Shown: piece by piece, positions 43,736 through 52,519 of the stretch
How positions within the stretch are numbered: the stretch's first letter is position 1
Layout: the number at the start of each line of letters is the position of its first letter
DNA from: Tepidamorphaceae bacterium
GTDB taxonomy: Bacteria; Pseudomonadota; Alphaproteobacteria; Rhizobiales; JAKSCL01
Length of the DNA stretch: 64,000 nucleotides
Assembly (NCBI GenBank): GCA_028289445.1
Contig: JANQPO010000011.1
Coordinates: forward strand, 1 to 64,000
Direction of reading: 5' to 3'
Translations under genes and position numbers: made by a program
Notes under the pieces: generated by a model
Told to the model about the DNA's origin: nothing
Databases searched by the model: none
Seen by the model: the letters and a program-made list of their open reading frames with translations, nothing else

Positions 43736-44344
43736 ATGTTCGTGCCGGCATTTGAGGGCTTTGCCCTCGGCCTTTCCCTGATCATTGCAATCGGCGCGCA
43801 GAACGCTTTCGTTCTGCGCCAGGGGCTGGTGCGCCAGCATGTGCTGGCGATCGTGACGGTGTGCGCGCTGGCCGACGCGCTGTTGATCGCGCTCGGCGTC
43901 GCGGGCCTTGGAACGCTGGTGCGCTCGTCGCCCACGCTGCTGACCGCTGTGACGATCGGCGGCGCGCTCTTCCTTCTATGGTATGGCGCGCTCGCGCTGA
44001 AGCGAGCTCTGCGTCCGGCCAACCTGACGGCATCGGACAGGGCCGCGCCATCGCTGCGGGCGGCACTCGCAATGACGCTCGCCTTCACCTTCCTCAACCC
44101 GCACGTCTACCTGGACACCGTCGTTCTCTTCGGCGGTCTTTCGGCGCGCTACGGAGAAGCTGAACGCGTGGCATTTGCCGCCGGCGGCATGATCGCCTCG
44201 GTCGTCTGGTTTTTCGGGTTGGGTTATGGGGCGCGGTTTCTGGCGCCGATTTTCGCAAAACCGATGGCGTGGCGCATACTCGACGCGTCGATCGCCTTCG
44301 TCATGGCCGCGTTGGCGGTCAGCCTGCTCGTTCGGCTGATTTAG
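43736..44344 (+). CDS. LysE/ArgO-type amino acid exporter
   Basis: 202 residues with about six helices. LysE/ArgO signatures: FALGLSLIIAIGAQNAFVLRQGL (residues 9-31) and FLNPHVYLDTVVLFGG (about 121-136). ArgO exports basic amino acids. ATG 43736 starts 48 bases after a nested inverted-repeat element, which therefore covers the promoter region. An upstream in-frame start at 43607 would be encoded by that element and is rejected. Confidence 0.92.
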   Translation: MFVPAFEGFALGLSLIIAIGAQNAFVLRQGLVRQHVLAIVTVCALADALLIALGVAGLGTLVRSSPTLLTAVTIGGALFLLWYGALALKRALRPANLTASDRAAPSLRAALAMTLAFTFLNPHVYLDTVVLFGGLSARYGEAERVAFAAGGMIASVVWFFGLGYGARFLAPIFAKPMAWRILDASIAFVMAALAVSLLVRLI

Positions 44345-44388
44345 AGCTCTACACAGAGGGCTCTAGACCGCCTCCGGTCGGTTACGCG

Positions 44389-44529
44389 TCAGGAGCTTCG
44401 TTTGCCCTGACAGGCACAGTACTTGGCTGCTGCTGCGACGGATTGAATGCCCACTGTCTTGTACTGGGAGTCCAATTCCTTCTCAGCTTCGAGCCGTTCT
44501 TTTGACTGCAACTCGCGTTCGTTACGCAT
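44389..44529 (-). CDS. Possible small helical protein (46 residues)
   Basis: ATG at 44529 runs to TGA at 44389 on the minus strand, giving MRNERELQSKERLEAEKELD, then SQYKTVGIQSVAAAAKYC and CxC near the end (KYCACQGKRSS). The Glu/Lys/Ala-rich helix and two Cys look like a real short protein rather than noise. The ribosome site is weak (GAAGAG). It lies in a 470-bp interval between lysE-type and aminotransferase genes that otherwise holds only AT-rich sequence near 44640 and no clear gene. Confidence 0.45.
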   Translation of the reverse strand: MRNERELQSKERLEAEKELDSQYKTVGIQSVAAAAKYCACQGKRSS

Positions 44530-44814
44530 GGTCGTTACTCTTCGTCGTCATCGTGGCCTCCGGCGGCCATCACGGTCGCCGGTCGGCGCGCATGTCGGTA
44601 TCGAGTGTGGCCGAACTAGGGCAATCACCGCGACGACGAAAATATTTTTTCGGCGCCGCAAAACCGTCTCGGCAGCCACCTCCAAACCCCGCGTGACAAG
44701 ATTAGTCTGATTAAGGTTTCCAAGGAGTCAACGACAACCTCGGTTTAACCTTGACAGGAGCGGCCGCAAGTTGCCGCCTGATGCGCATTTGCAACAATTC
44801 GGGCGCCTTCAACC

Positions 44815-46194
44815 TCAGCGCAACTCTTCTTTCGCCACCCAGTGATCGGTCGTATCCAGCGCCCGTTCGAGCATGTCGAACAAGGTGTGCACCTCTTCCT
44901 CGGTGATGATGAGGGGTGGGCAGACGGCGACCGTGTCACCCAGATTGCGCAAGATCGCGCCCTCGTCCTGCACGTTGCGGACGGCGGTCGCACCGACCTT
45001 GCCGATGGGATCGAAGGTGCGTTTGGTCGCCTTGTCGGCGACCAGTTCGACGGCGCCGACAAGTCCCATGCCGCGCGCTTCGCCAACGAGTGGGTGGTCG
45101 CCGAGCGCCTTCAAGCGCGACTGGAACGTTGGTGAAAGCGCCCGTGCATGATCGATGACTCGGTCGCGCTCATAAATCTCAAGCGTCTTCAGCGCCACGG
45201 CGGCGGCGACCGGATGACCGGAATAAGTATAGCCGTGGCCGAACGTGCCGATCTTTCGGCTTTCGTCGAGCATCGCCTGATAGATGTTCTCCGGCAGCAT
45301 GACGGCGGAGATCGGCATATAGGCCGATGATAGCGCCTTGGCGACGGAGATCGTGTCCGGCTCCATGCCGAGCGCCGTCGAACCGAACCACTCGCCGAGC
45401 CGGCCGAAGCCGCAAATCACCTCGTCGGCGATGAATAGGACGTCGTACTTCTCAAGGATCGGCTGAACCTTGTCGAAATAGGTCGCCGGGGGAACGATGA
45501 CCCCACCCGCACCCATGACCGGTTCGGCGATGAACGCGGCAACCGTATCTGGCCCCTCGTCGAGGATCATCCGCTCTAAGCTTTCAGCAAGCCTGGTCGC
45601 GAAGTCCTCTTCCGACTCGCCCGGTTCCGCGAAGCGATAGTGGTGCGGACAATCGGTGTGCAATATGCCGGTAATCGGCAGGTCGAAATCGGCGTGGTTC
45701 GCCGGCAGACCCGTCAGGCTGGCGCTGGCGACGGTGACGCCGTGATAGCCCTTGATGCGCGATATGATCTTCTTCTTCTCGGGCCGTCCGATCGCGTTGT
45801 TGTAGTACCAGACAAGCTTGATCTGCGTGTCGTTGGCCTCCGAGCCGGACGAGGAGAACAACACTTTGGAAATCGGAACCGGCGCGATCTCCTTCAGTTT
45901 TTCGGAGAGTTCAATGGCCGGATCGTGGCTCTTACCGCCGAACAGGTGAGTGTAGGGCAGCTTGTGGAGCTGTTCGGTCGCCGCATCGATCAGCTCTTGG
46001 TTGTTGTAGCCAAGCGCCGTGCACCACAGACCAGAGAGGCCTTCGATCAAGCGGTTGCCGGCGCTGTCGAAAAGATAGATGCCCTCGCCGTGCTCCAAAA
46101 CCAAAGGCCCGGTCTCGCGGTGAGCGGCCAGATTGGTGTAGGGATGGATGACGGTCTCGATATCGCGCATGGCGAGATTGGAGAGCGGCGACAT
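44815..46194 (-). CDS. Class III (omega) aminotransferase
   Basis: 459 residues, PLP-dependent fold type I. FSSSGSEANDTQIKLVWYYNN (about 113-133), AEPVMGAGGVIVPP, FIADEVICGFGR (Asp257) and the PLP Lys in ISVAKALSSAYMP (Lys286). Sequence style fits amine:pyruvate aminotransferases acting on putrescine, taurine, beta-alanine or similar. ATG 46194 has GGAGG 6 bases upstream. It is divergent from the HD gene. Substrate and role are inferred only. Confidence 0.93.
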   Translation of the reverse strand: MSPLSNLAMRDIETVIHPYTNLAAHRETGPLVLEHGEGIYLFDSAGNRLIEGLSGLWCTALGYNNQELIDAATEQLHKLPYTHLFGGKSHDPAIELSEKLKEIAPVPISKVLFSSSGSEANDTQIKLVWYYNNAIGRPEKKKIISRIKGYHGVTVASASLTGLPANHADFDLPITGILHTDCPHHYRFAEPGESEEDFATRLAESLERMILDEGPDTVAAFIAEPVMGAGGVIVPPATYFDKVQPILEKYDVLFIADEVICGFGRLGEWFGSTALGMEPDTISVAKALSSAYMPISAVMLPENIYQAMLDESRKIGTFGHGYTYSGHPVAAAVALKTLEIYERDRVIDHARALSPTFQSRLKALGDHPLVGEARGMGLVGAVELVADKATKRTFDPIGKVGATAVRNVQDEGAILRNLGDTVAVCPPLIITEEEVHTLFDMLERALDTTDHWVAKEELR

Positions 46195-46297
46195 GATGGA
46201 CCTCCGATGAGTCGCGTCTTGATAGATCAGGCGAACCCGAATAACGGACATTTGTCAAAGGCATTCGCTGCGGCCGGTGGACACAAGGATAAGCGAG

Positions 46298-46918
46298 ATG
46301 GAGCAGGTCAAGTTCACGCAGATGAAGGATGGCGACGCGGAAGACTATGCGTTCCTGACACGCCACGAGATTGCCTATGCCGAGGGTACGGCGAACCGCC
46401 TGCTGACCGCACTCGTTGACCTTGACACGAGCTTGTCTGGCTATCAGGTCACGCGTCTTGGCCATTCGCTGCAATCGGCGACGCGTGCCTGGCGGGACGG
46501 CGCCGACACAGACTGGGTGGTCTCGGCCCTTCTCCATGACATCGGCGACATTTATGCGCCCTACAATCACGACGAATACGCGGCAGCGATCCTGAAGCCG
46601 TTCGTGCGCGAGCAGTGCACCTGGACCGTTGAGGTGCACGGCGATTTCCAGAAGCTCTACTACGCCGACAAGGTTGGCGGCGATCCGAATGCCCGCGAAC
46701 GCTATCGCGACCATCCCTATTTCGACGACTGCGCGACGTTTTGCGAGCGTTGGGACCAGACGAGTTTCGACCCGGACTACGATGTCCTGCCGATCGAGTT
46801 CTTTGCGCCAATGGTCCAGGAGATCTTTGCGCGCAAGGCCTATGATCCGGCAGTCGTGAGGTCCGGAGAGCGGGAGCCGCTGACCGACGCCGCGCGCGCC
46901 GCTGAACGGGCCGCATAG
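46298..46918 (+). CDS. HD-domain protein similar to PhnZ-type oxygenases
   Basis: 206 residues. The core LGHSLQSATRAWRDGADTDWVVSALLHDIGDIYAPYNH (about 55-91) matches the H..HD pattern of PhnZ/TmpB-type mixed-valence di-iron oxygenases and phosphohydrolases. Other likely ligands are in EVHGDF (His114). The Tyr-x-x-Glu of PhnZ is not seen at the expected place, so oxygenase activity is uncertain. The ATG at 46298 (AAGGA 8 bases upstream) is preferred over GTG 46277. It is followed 3 bases later by an MFS gene. Confidence 0.8.
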   Translation: MEQVKFTQMKDGDAEDYAFLTRHEIAYAEGTANRLLTALVDLDTSLSGYQVTRLGHSLQSATRAWRDGADTDWVVSALLHDIGDIYAPYNHDEYAAAILKPFVREQCTWTVEVHGDFQKLYYADKVGGDPNARERYRDHPYFDDCATFCERWDQTSFDPDYDVLPIEFFAPMVQEIFARKAYDPAVVRSGEREPLTDAARAAERAA

Positions 46919-46921
46919 ACC

Positions 46922-48088
46922 GTGTCCACAACCGCGCTCGCGGCCGGCGTCTTTCCGCCGGCGAGGATTGCCGTGTCCGCGCTGTTCTTCATGAATGGCT
47001 TCATGGTTGGCAGTTGGGCACCGAAGATCCCCGAATTCGCGGCGCGCTTCTCGCTGTCGGAATCGGCACTCGGTCTTATCATTCTGGTGTTCGGTATAGG
47101 GTCCTTGATCGCGATGCCAATTGTCGGTGCCGGCATCTCCCGGATTGGCTCGGCGCGCATCATGCGTCCGATGGCACTCGTTCTCGCGTTGTCTTTGCTG
47201 GCAATTTCGGTCTCGCCCGCTCTTGCGATCGCCGCCGTCGCAGTTCTTGGCTTTGGTGCAGCGGTCGGCGGCATGGACGTGGCCATGAACGCCAACGCGG
47301 TCGTTGTGGAACGCGACATGCGGCGGGCGATTATGTCATCCTGCCATGGATTTTGGAGCCTTGGCGGTCTCGTCGGCGCAGCATCCGGCGGCGTCATGAT
47401 TGCGGTGTTAGGGTCGCTCGGACACGCCTTTGTCGCCACGGTCATCTCGGCCGGCATCGTCTTTGCCGTGTGGCGCATGGCGCGGATCGACGGTCCAACA
47501 CCGGGCGAGGCCAAACCACCGCTGCGCCTACCGAAAATGGCGTTGCCCTATCTGCTCGGCGCGATGGCTCTGTTCTCGATGGTCCCGGAAGGCGCCGTCC
47601 TGGATTGGGGCGCTTTGTTCTTGCGCCAGGAGCGCGGCGCCGATCTGGCGCTCTCCGGTCTCGCTTTCGGTGCCTTTTCGGCGACCATGGCGCTGATGCG
47701 CTTTCTGGGTGACGCGGTCCGCGATCGGCTGGGGGCGGTGACGACCATGCGCCTGAGTGCCGCCATCGCAATGGTGGGCATGGCGATTGCCGGTTTCGCG
47801 CCGGGCTCCGCCGCCGTCATTCTTGGCTTCGCGATTGCTGGCATCGGGATCGCTAACCTCGTACCGATTGCCTTTTCGGCCGCAGGCAACGCGCCGGACC
47901 TGCCGCCCGGCATTGGCCTGACGGTCGTCACGACGATGGGGTATTCCGGCATCCTCTTGGCACCGTCGGCCATTGGCTGGATCGCCGAGCACACAGGCTT
48001 CGCGCCGATCTTCGCGGCGATGCCATTGCTTCTGGGCGCAGTGCTGGCTGCCTCGCCCCTTGCGGCGACCGCCGATATCGCCGATTAG
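46922..48088 (+). CDS. MFS transporter, YbjJ-like
   Basis: 388 residues with about 12 hydrophobic helices, GTG start just after the HD gene stop. AVSALFFMNGFMVGSWAPKIPEFAARFSLSESALG and DVAMNANAVVVERDMRRAIMSSCHGFWSLGGL recall the YbjJ/fucose-permease-like MFS group. Substrate unknown. With the HD gene it forms a likely two-gene operon, possibly uptake or export of the HD protein's substrate. Confidence 0.85.
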   Translation: MSTTALAAGVFPPARIAVSALFFMNGFMVGSWAPKIPEFAARFSLSESALGLIILVFGIGSLIAMPIVGAGISRIGSARIMRPMALVLALSLLAISVSPALAIAAVAVLGFGAAVGGMDVAMNANAVVVERDMRRAIMSSCHGFWSLGGLVGAASGGVMIAVLGSLGHAFVATVISAGIVFAVWRMARIDGPTPGEAKPPLRLPKMALPYLLGAMALFSMVPEGAVLDWGALFLRQERGADLALSGLAFGAFSATMALMRFLGDAVRDRLGAVTTMRLSAAIAMVGMAIAGFAPGSAAVILGFAIAGIGIANLVPIAFSAAGNAPDLPPGIGLTVVTTMGYSGILLAPSAIGWIAEHTGFAPIFAAMPLLLGAVLAASPLAATADIAD

Positions 48089-48187
48089 AGCGCTGGACAC
48101 GCGCGGGCCACTTCGCCAAAAATCGACAAAACACGCTAAGATGCTGACGCCGGCACAGCCGGCTCGGTCAAAGAGGGGAGACTGCCC

Positions 48188-49828
48188 GTGTTGGGTCTCA
48201 TGCAGGACTGGCCGCTTTTGATCCATCGGATCATCGACCATGCGGCGAACAATCACGGCAGTCAGACGATACTGTCGCGTTCGGTCGAGGGGCCGCTTCA
48301 CACCACCACCTATGCCGATCTACGAACGAATGCACTCAAGGTCGCCCAGGCGCTTGAGCGCCACGGCGTCAAATACGGTGATCGGGCGGCGACGCTCGCC
48401 TGGAACACCTGGCGGCATCTGGAAGTGTGGTATGGCCTGACCGGCATCGGCGCCATCTATCACACGGTCAACCCGCGCCTCTTTCCCGACCAGATCGCCT
48501 ACATCATCAACCACGCGGAAAGCCGGCTAATCTTCGTCGATCTGACCTTCGTGCCGTTGGTGGAGGCGCTGATCGACAAATTGCCGCATGTCGAAGCAGT
48601 CATCATCTTGACGGGCAGTGAGCACATGCCGGAGACGACGCTGGAAAACGCTGTCTGCTACGAAGATTGGATCGCCGCCGAGGACGGCGATTTCGCCTGG
48701 AAGAGCTTCGACGAGAACACCGCCGCCGGCATGTGCTACACGTCCGGCACGACGGGCAACCCCAAGGGTGTCGTTTATTCCCACCGGTCCAACGTGTTGC
48801 ACTCCATGGCGTCGACGGCGCCGGACATGTTGGGTATCGCAGCCGCTGACAATGTCATGCCCGTTGTGCCGATGTTCCACGCGAATGGCTGGTCTCTCGC
48901 CTTCTCGTGTCCGCTGACCGGTGGCGGCATGGTGATGCCCGGCGCCGGGATGGATGGGGCCTCCGTCTACGAGATGCTGGAGACGGGCAAAGTCACCATC
49001 ACCGCCGCTGTCCCGACGGTCTGGCTGATGCTGCTCCAGTACTTGGAGAAGGAGCAAAAGCGCCCGACCACTTTGAAGAAAGTCATCATCGGCGGTTCAG
49101 CCTGTCCGCGCGCGATGACGAAAACGTTCCAGGATGTTTACGGCATCGATGTCATCCACGCTTGGGGCATGACGGAGATGAGCCCGCTCGGTTCGCTGTG
49201 TTCCCTGAAGCCCGCCTATGCCGGGCTGACCGGCGACGCGAAGCTCGATGTTCAGGAGAAGCAGGGCTTTGCGCCGTTTTCGGTGGAAATGAAGATCACC
49301 GACGACGACGGCAACGATCTGCCTTGGGATGGCAAGACGTTCGGGCGGCTCAAAGTGCGCGGGCCGGCCATCTCGAAGGCCTATTTCAAGGGTGAGGGCG
49401 GCGAGATCCTCGACGCGGATGGCTATTTCGACACCAGCGACGTCGCGACCATCGATCCGGAAGGCTATATGCAAATCACAGACCGGGCGAAGGACGTGAT
49501 CAAGTCCGGTGGCGAGTGGATTTCCTCTATCGATCTGGAGAACCTGGCGGTCGGTCATCCCGATGTTGCAGAGGCCGCCGTCATCGGCGTCGCCCACCCG
49601 AAGTGGGATGAGCGTCCGCTTTTGATCATCGTGCGCTGCGAGGGGGCAGATCCCGATCCGGCTTCGATCCTCGACTTCATGGCGGGCAAGATCGCCAAAT
49701 GGTGGATGCCGGACGCGGTCGCCTTTGTCGATGAAATCCCCCACACGGCAACCGGAAAGATCAAGAAAACGGCGCTTCGCGAGCAGTTCGCCGACTATCG
49801 CTTGCCGAACACCGACGCGGCGGAATGA
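48188..49828 (+). CDS. Acyl-CoA ligase (AMP-forming), DmdB-like
   Basis: 546 residues, ANL superfamily. P-loop YTSGTTGNPKGVVYSHRS (about 185-202), AWGMTEMSPLG (A5), DTSDVATIDPEGYMQITDRAKDVIKSGGEW (A7-A8) and the C-terminal TATGKIKKTALR with the adenylating Lys. The start MLGLMQDWPLLI resembles DmdB, the 3-methylmercaptopropionate-CoA ligase, and medium-chain acyl-CoA ligases. GTG 48188 has GGGGAG 7 bases upstream. The DUF1499 gene overlaps its stop. Confidence 0.9.
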   Translation: MLGLMQDWPLLIHRIIDHAANNHGSQTILSRSVEGPLHTTTYADLRTNALKVAQALERHGVKYGDRAATLAWNTWRHLEVWYGLTGIGAIYHTVNPRLFPDQIAYIINHAESRLIFVDLTFVPLVEALIDKLPHVEAVIILTGSEHMPETTLENAVCYEDWIAAEDGDFAWKSFDENTAAGMCYTSGTTGNPKGVVYSHRSNVLHSMASTAPDMLGIAAADNVMPVVPMFHANGWSLAFSCPLTGGGMVMPGAGMDGASVYEMLETGKVTITAAVPTVWLMLLQYLEKEQKRPTTLKKVIIGGSACPRAMTKTFQDVYGIDVIHAWGMTEMSPLGSLCSLKPAYAGLTGDAKLDVQEKQGFAPFSVEMKITDDDGNDLPWDGKTFGRLKVRGPAISKAYFKGEGGEILDADGYFDTSDVATIDPEGYMQITDRAKDVIKSGGEWISSIDLENLAVGHPDVAEAAVIGVAHPKWDERPLLIIVRCEGADPDPASILDFMAGKIAKWWMPDAVAFVDEIPHTATGKIKKTALREQFADYRLPNTDAAE

Positions 49829-50625
49829 CCTACACCGGCGCTCTCACCGATGACTGGAAGGTCCGCCGGTCCCGCTCGGCCGACTGGGCCTGGCGTCTGT
49901 CGAGCTTTTCCCTGCCTTTGCTGATCATGGGTCTTGCCGCGCATCGCTGGGGCTATGCCGACACCATCGCGGCACTGGCCGTTTTCGGCGTGGCCTTCCT
50001 GTTCGCCGCCATGGGTGTCGTCCTCTCCCTGGCCGCCTTTATCGGCATCTGGAACAAGGGCGGGCGCGGCGTCTCACGGGCCGTTTCCGCATTGATCGTT
50101 GGCGCTATTGTCTCGGCGATTCCGTTGGCCGCCGGCATTCAAATCGGTCGCTTGCCACTGATCAACGACATCACCACCGACCCCGATGCAATTACTGAAT
50201 TCGAGGTACTGGCCGCGCCACGCACCGCCGTCGGTGCACCGAGCGTCTACGGCGAAGGCGATTTCTTCCTGCAGCAGATCGAGGCTTATCCCCTTGTCGT
50301 TCCCGTCAGGTTCGAGAACGAATTCGACGCGGTGCTCAACGTGGTCCTGGCTGAGGTCGGCCGGTCCGGTTGGCGGGTTGTCGCGACGCGCATTTCCGAG
50401 GACACGGCACCGCGCGAAGCGTTTATCGAAGCCGTTGCGACGACACCGGTCTTCGCCTTCAAGGACGACATCGCGATTCGTCTGACCGAGACGGGCGAGG
50501 TGGTGCGCCTCGATATGCGTTCCGCGTCGCGCGTGGGCGAACATGACCTGGGCGCCAATGCGCGGCGGATCGTGCGGTTCCTGGAAGGCGTGGAGGAAGC
50601 CGTGCGCGAGAGCGAACGGGTTTAG
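49825..50625 (+). CDS. DUF1499 membrane protein
   Basis: 266 residues, ATG overlapping the ligase TGA (ATGA). Three hydrophobic segments (about 25-43, 47-72 and 86-105) precede a soluble DUF1499 domain (about 125-255) ending RMRSASRVGEHDLGANARRIVRFL, the family's most conserved part. Function unknown. The overlap with the ligase gene implies co-expression. Confidence 0.88.
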   Translation: MTYTGALTDDWKVRRSRSADWAWRLSSFSLPLLIMGLAAHRWGYADTIAALAVFGVAFLFAAMGVVLSLAAFIGIWNKGGRGVSRAVSALIVGAIVSAIPLAAGIQIGRLPLINDITTDPDAITEFEVLAAPRTAVGAPSVYGEGDFFLQQIEAYPLVVPVRFENEFDAVLNVVLAEVGRSGWRVVATRISEDTAPREAFIEAVATTPVFAFKDDIAIRLTETGEVVRLDMRSASRVGEHDLGANARRIVRFLEGVEEAVRESERV

Positions 50626-50656
50626 ATCGGAATGAGCTTACGTGTGCTCACCTCAC

Positions 50657-50795
50657 GCGTCATCCCGGACGCGCTGCGGCATGATATGCCGCAGCGCTGA
50701 TCCGGGATCGTTCGATTTCTGGCAGCTGCGTCGTTGACAATGCGCTCCCGGTTCTGCGGCACACCGTCAAGACGCTGCATCGCGCCCGCGATGAC
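50657..50795 (+). repeat. Dispersed palindromic repeat, copy 1 (139 bp)
   Basis: It begins GTCATCCCGGACGCGCTGCG and ends with an inverted GATGAC. The first half folds as a hairpin (GACGCGCTGCGGCAT / ATGCCGCAGCGCT). The same sequence lies in reverse orientation at 53273-53412; the first 60 bases of the two differ at only about three positions. The 218-bp gap after the DUF1499 gene contains this repeat and no gene. Confidence 0.85.
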
Positions 50796-50843
50796 GAAGA
50801 ATGGGAATGATTCAATCTGGACTCACTCCGCCATAGTTTTCCC

Positions 50844-51752
50844 CTAAAGCAGCCGCCAGACCGCGTCGATCACGGCTGGACCGTTGCTCGCCACCCGACC
50901 TCGTTCAGCCAGGTCTTCCAGATGCGCAAACATCGAGAGGCCGGCGGCGCCATATAAGCGTGGATCGAGATCGGCATAGATTCGTGGCACCATATCCGCG
51001 ATCGTTGCCGGTCCGTCTGCCAGCGCCGTAAGAACCGCGCGCTCCCGGTCTTTGCGGTGGGCGATCAACCCATCGATGAAGGCAACCGGCTCGGTGATCG
51101 GTCCGCCATGGCCCGGCCAGCACACGGTTGGGGCCAAATGGCGCGTTTTCTCAAGCGATTGCAGATAGTCGCGCATCCGACCATCCGGCGGCGCGACGAT
51201 CGACGTCGACCACGCCATGACATGGTCACCCGCCAAGAGCGCGTTTTCCTCCGCCAACAGAAACGCCAGATGATTGATCGTATGGCCAGGCGTGGCAATG
51301 GCCTTAAGCGTCCAGCCATCGCCCTGAATCACATCGCCATCGGCCAGGTTCCGATCGGGTGCATAGTCTTTGTCGCCGGCCGCATCGAGAGCGTTGACCT
51401 CACCGGCGGACAGGGCGCGAGCCGCCCGATGCGGCGCACAGCCGACAAGTTCGGCGCCCAACTGGTCGGCCAACGGGCGCGCCAGGGGCGAATGATCGGC
51501 GTGGGTGTGGGTGACGACGACATGACTGACCGGCCGGCCCTCAATTGCCGCCAGCAACGCCGCATAATGCGCGTCGATCTGCGGTCCGGGGTCAATGACG
51601 GCAATCGTTTGCGCGCCAATCAAATAGCTGTTTGTGCCGTGAAACGTGAACGGTCCGGGATTGGGCGCCGTGACGCGGGCCACCAGCGGTGAGACGGCCA
51701 CCGCATCGCCATGACGCGGGTCGAAATCACGGTCGAAGGTCAATCCAGCCAT
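50844..51752 (-). CDS. MBL-fold metallo-hydrolase, LACTB2-like
   Basis: 302 residues. The zinc motif THTHADHSPL (about 82-91) plus GHTINH, GDH and GHGG complete the beta-lactamase fold. The C-terminal 70 residues (RKDRERAVLTALADGPATIADMVPRIYADLDPRLY) form a winged helix of the LACTB2/BLACT_WH type. Relatives include endoribonuclease LACTB2 and thioesterase-like enzymes. Substrate unknown. It is single on the minus strand between repeat copy 1 and bioY. Confidence 0.9.
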   Translation of the reverse strand: MAGLTFDRDFDPRHGDAVAVSPLVARVTAPNPGPFTFHGTNSYLIGAQTIAVIDPGPQIDAHYAALLAAIEGRPVSHVVVTHTHADHSPLARPLADQLGAELVGCAPHRAARALSAGEVNALDAAGDKDYAPDRNLADGDVIQGDGWTLKAIATPGHTINHLAFLLAEENALLAGDHVMAWSTSIVAPPDGRMRDYLQSLEKTRHLAPTVCWPGHGGPITEPVAFIDGLIAHRKDRERAVLTALADGPATIADMVPRIYADLDPRLYGAAGLSMFAHLEDLAERGRVASNGPAVIDAVWRLL

Positions 51753-51882
51753 GGGCGCGGTTTAGGGGAGGAAGCACAAAAGGGAAAGCCGAAACCCCGG
51801 CGCCGTGTTGAAAACGGACCACCCCCTTGCCAATCGCCCGGACATGCGTAACAACGCACCAAGATGGGTCAGGGAGCCACCG

Positions 51883-52500
51883 ATGACATTTTTGAATGAC
51901 ACCACTTCGATCAATCAGACGCTGGCCGACCGGCTTTGGCCGACAGCGGGCAATCGCGTCGTGCGGTTCATTGTTCTTGCAATCGTCGGGTCGCTACTTT
52001 TGACCCTTTCCGCGAAGATCAAGGTGCCGTTCTGGCCCGTGCATATGACCATGCAGACCTGTGTGGTCATGTTGATCGGCGCCGCCTATGGCTGGCGGCT
52101 CGGCCTGGCGACCGTGGTGTTCTATCTGGCGCAGGGCGCGGCCGGTCTGCCGGTGTTCACGGGAACGCCGGAAAAGGGATTGGGTCTTGCCTATATGGCC
52201 GGACCGACCGGCGGTTACCTGGTCGGTTTCGCCGTGGCCGCCGCCATCGTCGGCTGGTTCGCCGAACGGGGCTTTGATCGGTCGTTCTTCAAGATCGGCG
52301 GGGTCATGCTGGCTGCCGATGTCGCGCTCTTCGCGCTGGGACTTTTGTGGCTTGGAACGCTCGTCGGCTGGGACAAGCCGGTGCTTGCCTGGGGCCTTTA
52401 TCCCTTTATCGCCGGCGATCTCTTCAAGATCGCGCTGGCGGCCGCGATTGTCGCGCTTGGCTGGCGTCAGGTGAGCCGCGCTCGAGGCGGCGAGGGCTAA
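51883..52500 (+). CDS. bioY: Biotin transporter S component BioY
   Basis: 205 residues with six hydrophobic helices. BioY signatures: KIKVPFWPVHMTMQTCVVMLIGAAYG, YLAQGAAGLPVFTG and GPTGGYLVGF. It binds biotin and may act alone or with ECF-type AT modules; none is adjacent. ATG 51883 has GGGAG about 7 bases upstream, unlike the longer frame from 51805. No BioR-type box was seen upstream. Confidence 0.94.
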   Translation: MTFLNDTTSINQTLADRLWPTAGNRVVRFIVLAIVGSLLLTLSAKIKVPFWPVHMTMQTCVVMLIGAAYGWRLGLATVVFYLAQGAAGLPVFTGTPEKGLGLAYMAGPTGGYLVGFAVAAAIVGWFAERGFDRSFFKIGGVMLAADVALFALGLLWLGTLVGWDKPVLAWGLYPFIAGDLFKIALAAAIVALGWRQVSRARGGEG

Positions 52501-52519
52501 ACCCCTCGCGCCGGGACGC

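Noticed and set aside
43386..44097. Minus-strand frames of 121 and 195 residues across the nested-repeat element
   Set aside because: They arise from the inverted repeats and from the antisense of the lysE-type gene; no protein family is visible.
44502..44696. 64-residue plus-strand frame with a hydrophobic stretch
   Set aside because: TTG start without a ribosome site and overlap with the better minus-strand small frame.
51753..51882. BioR box or riboswitch upstream of bioY
   Set aside because: No TTAT-N-ATAA-type palindrome and no conserved riboswitch pattern was found; only a 5-bp hairpin (TGCGT/ACGCA).
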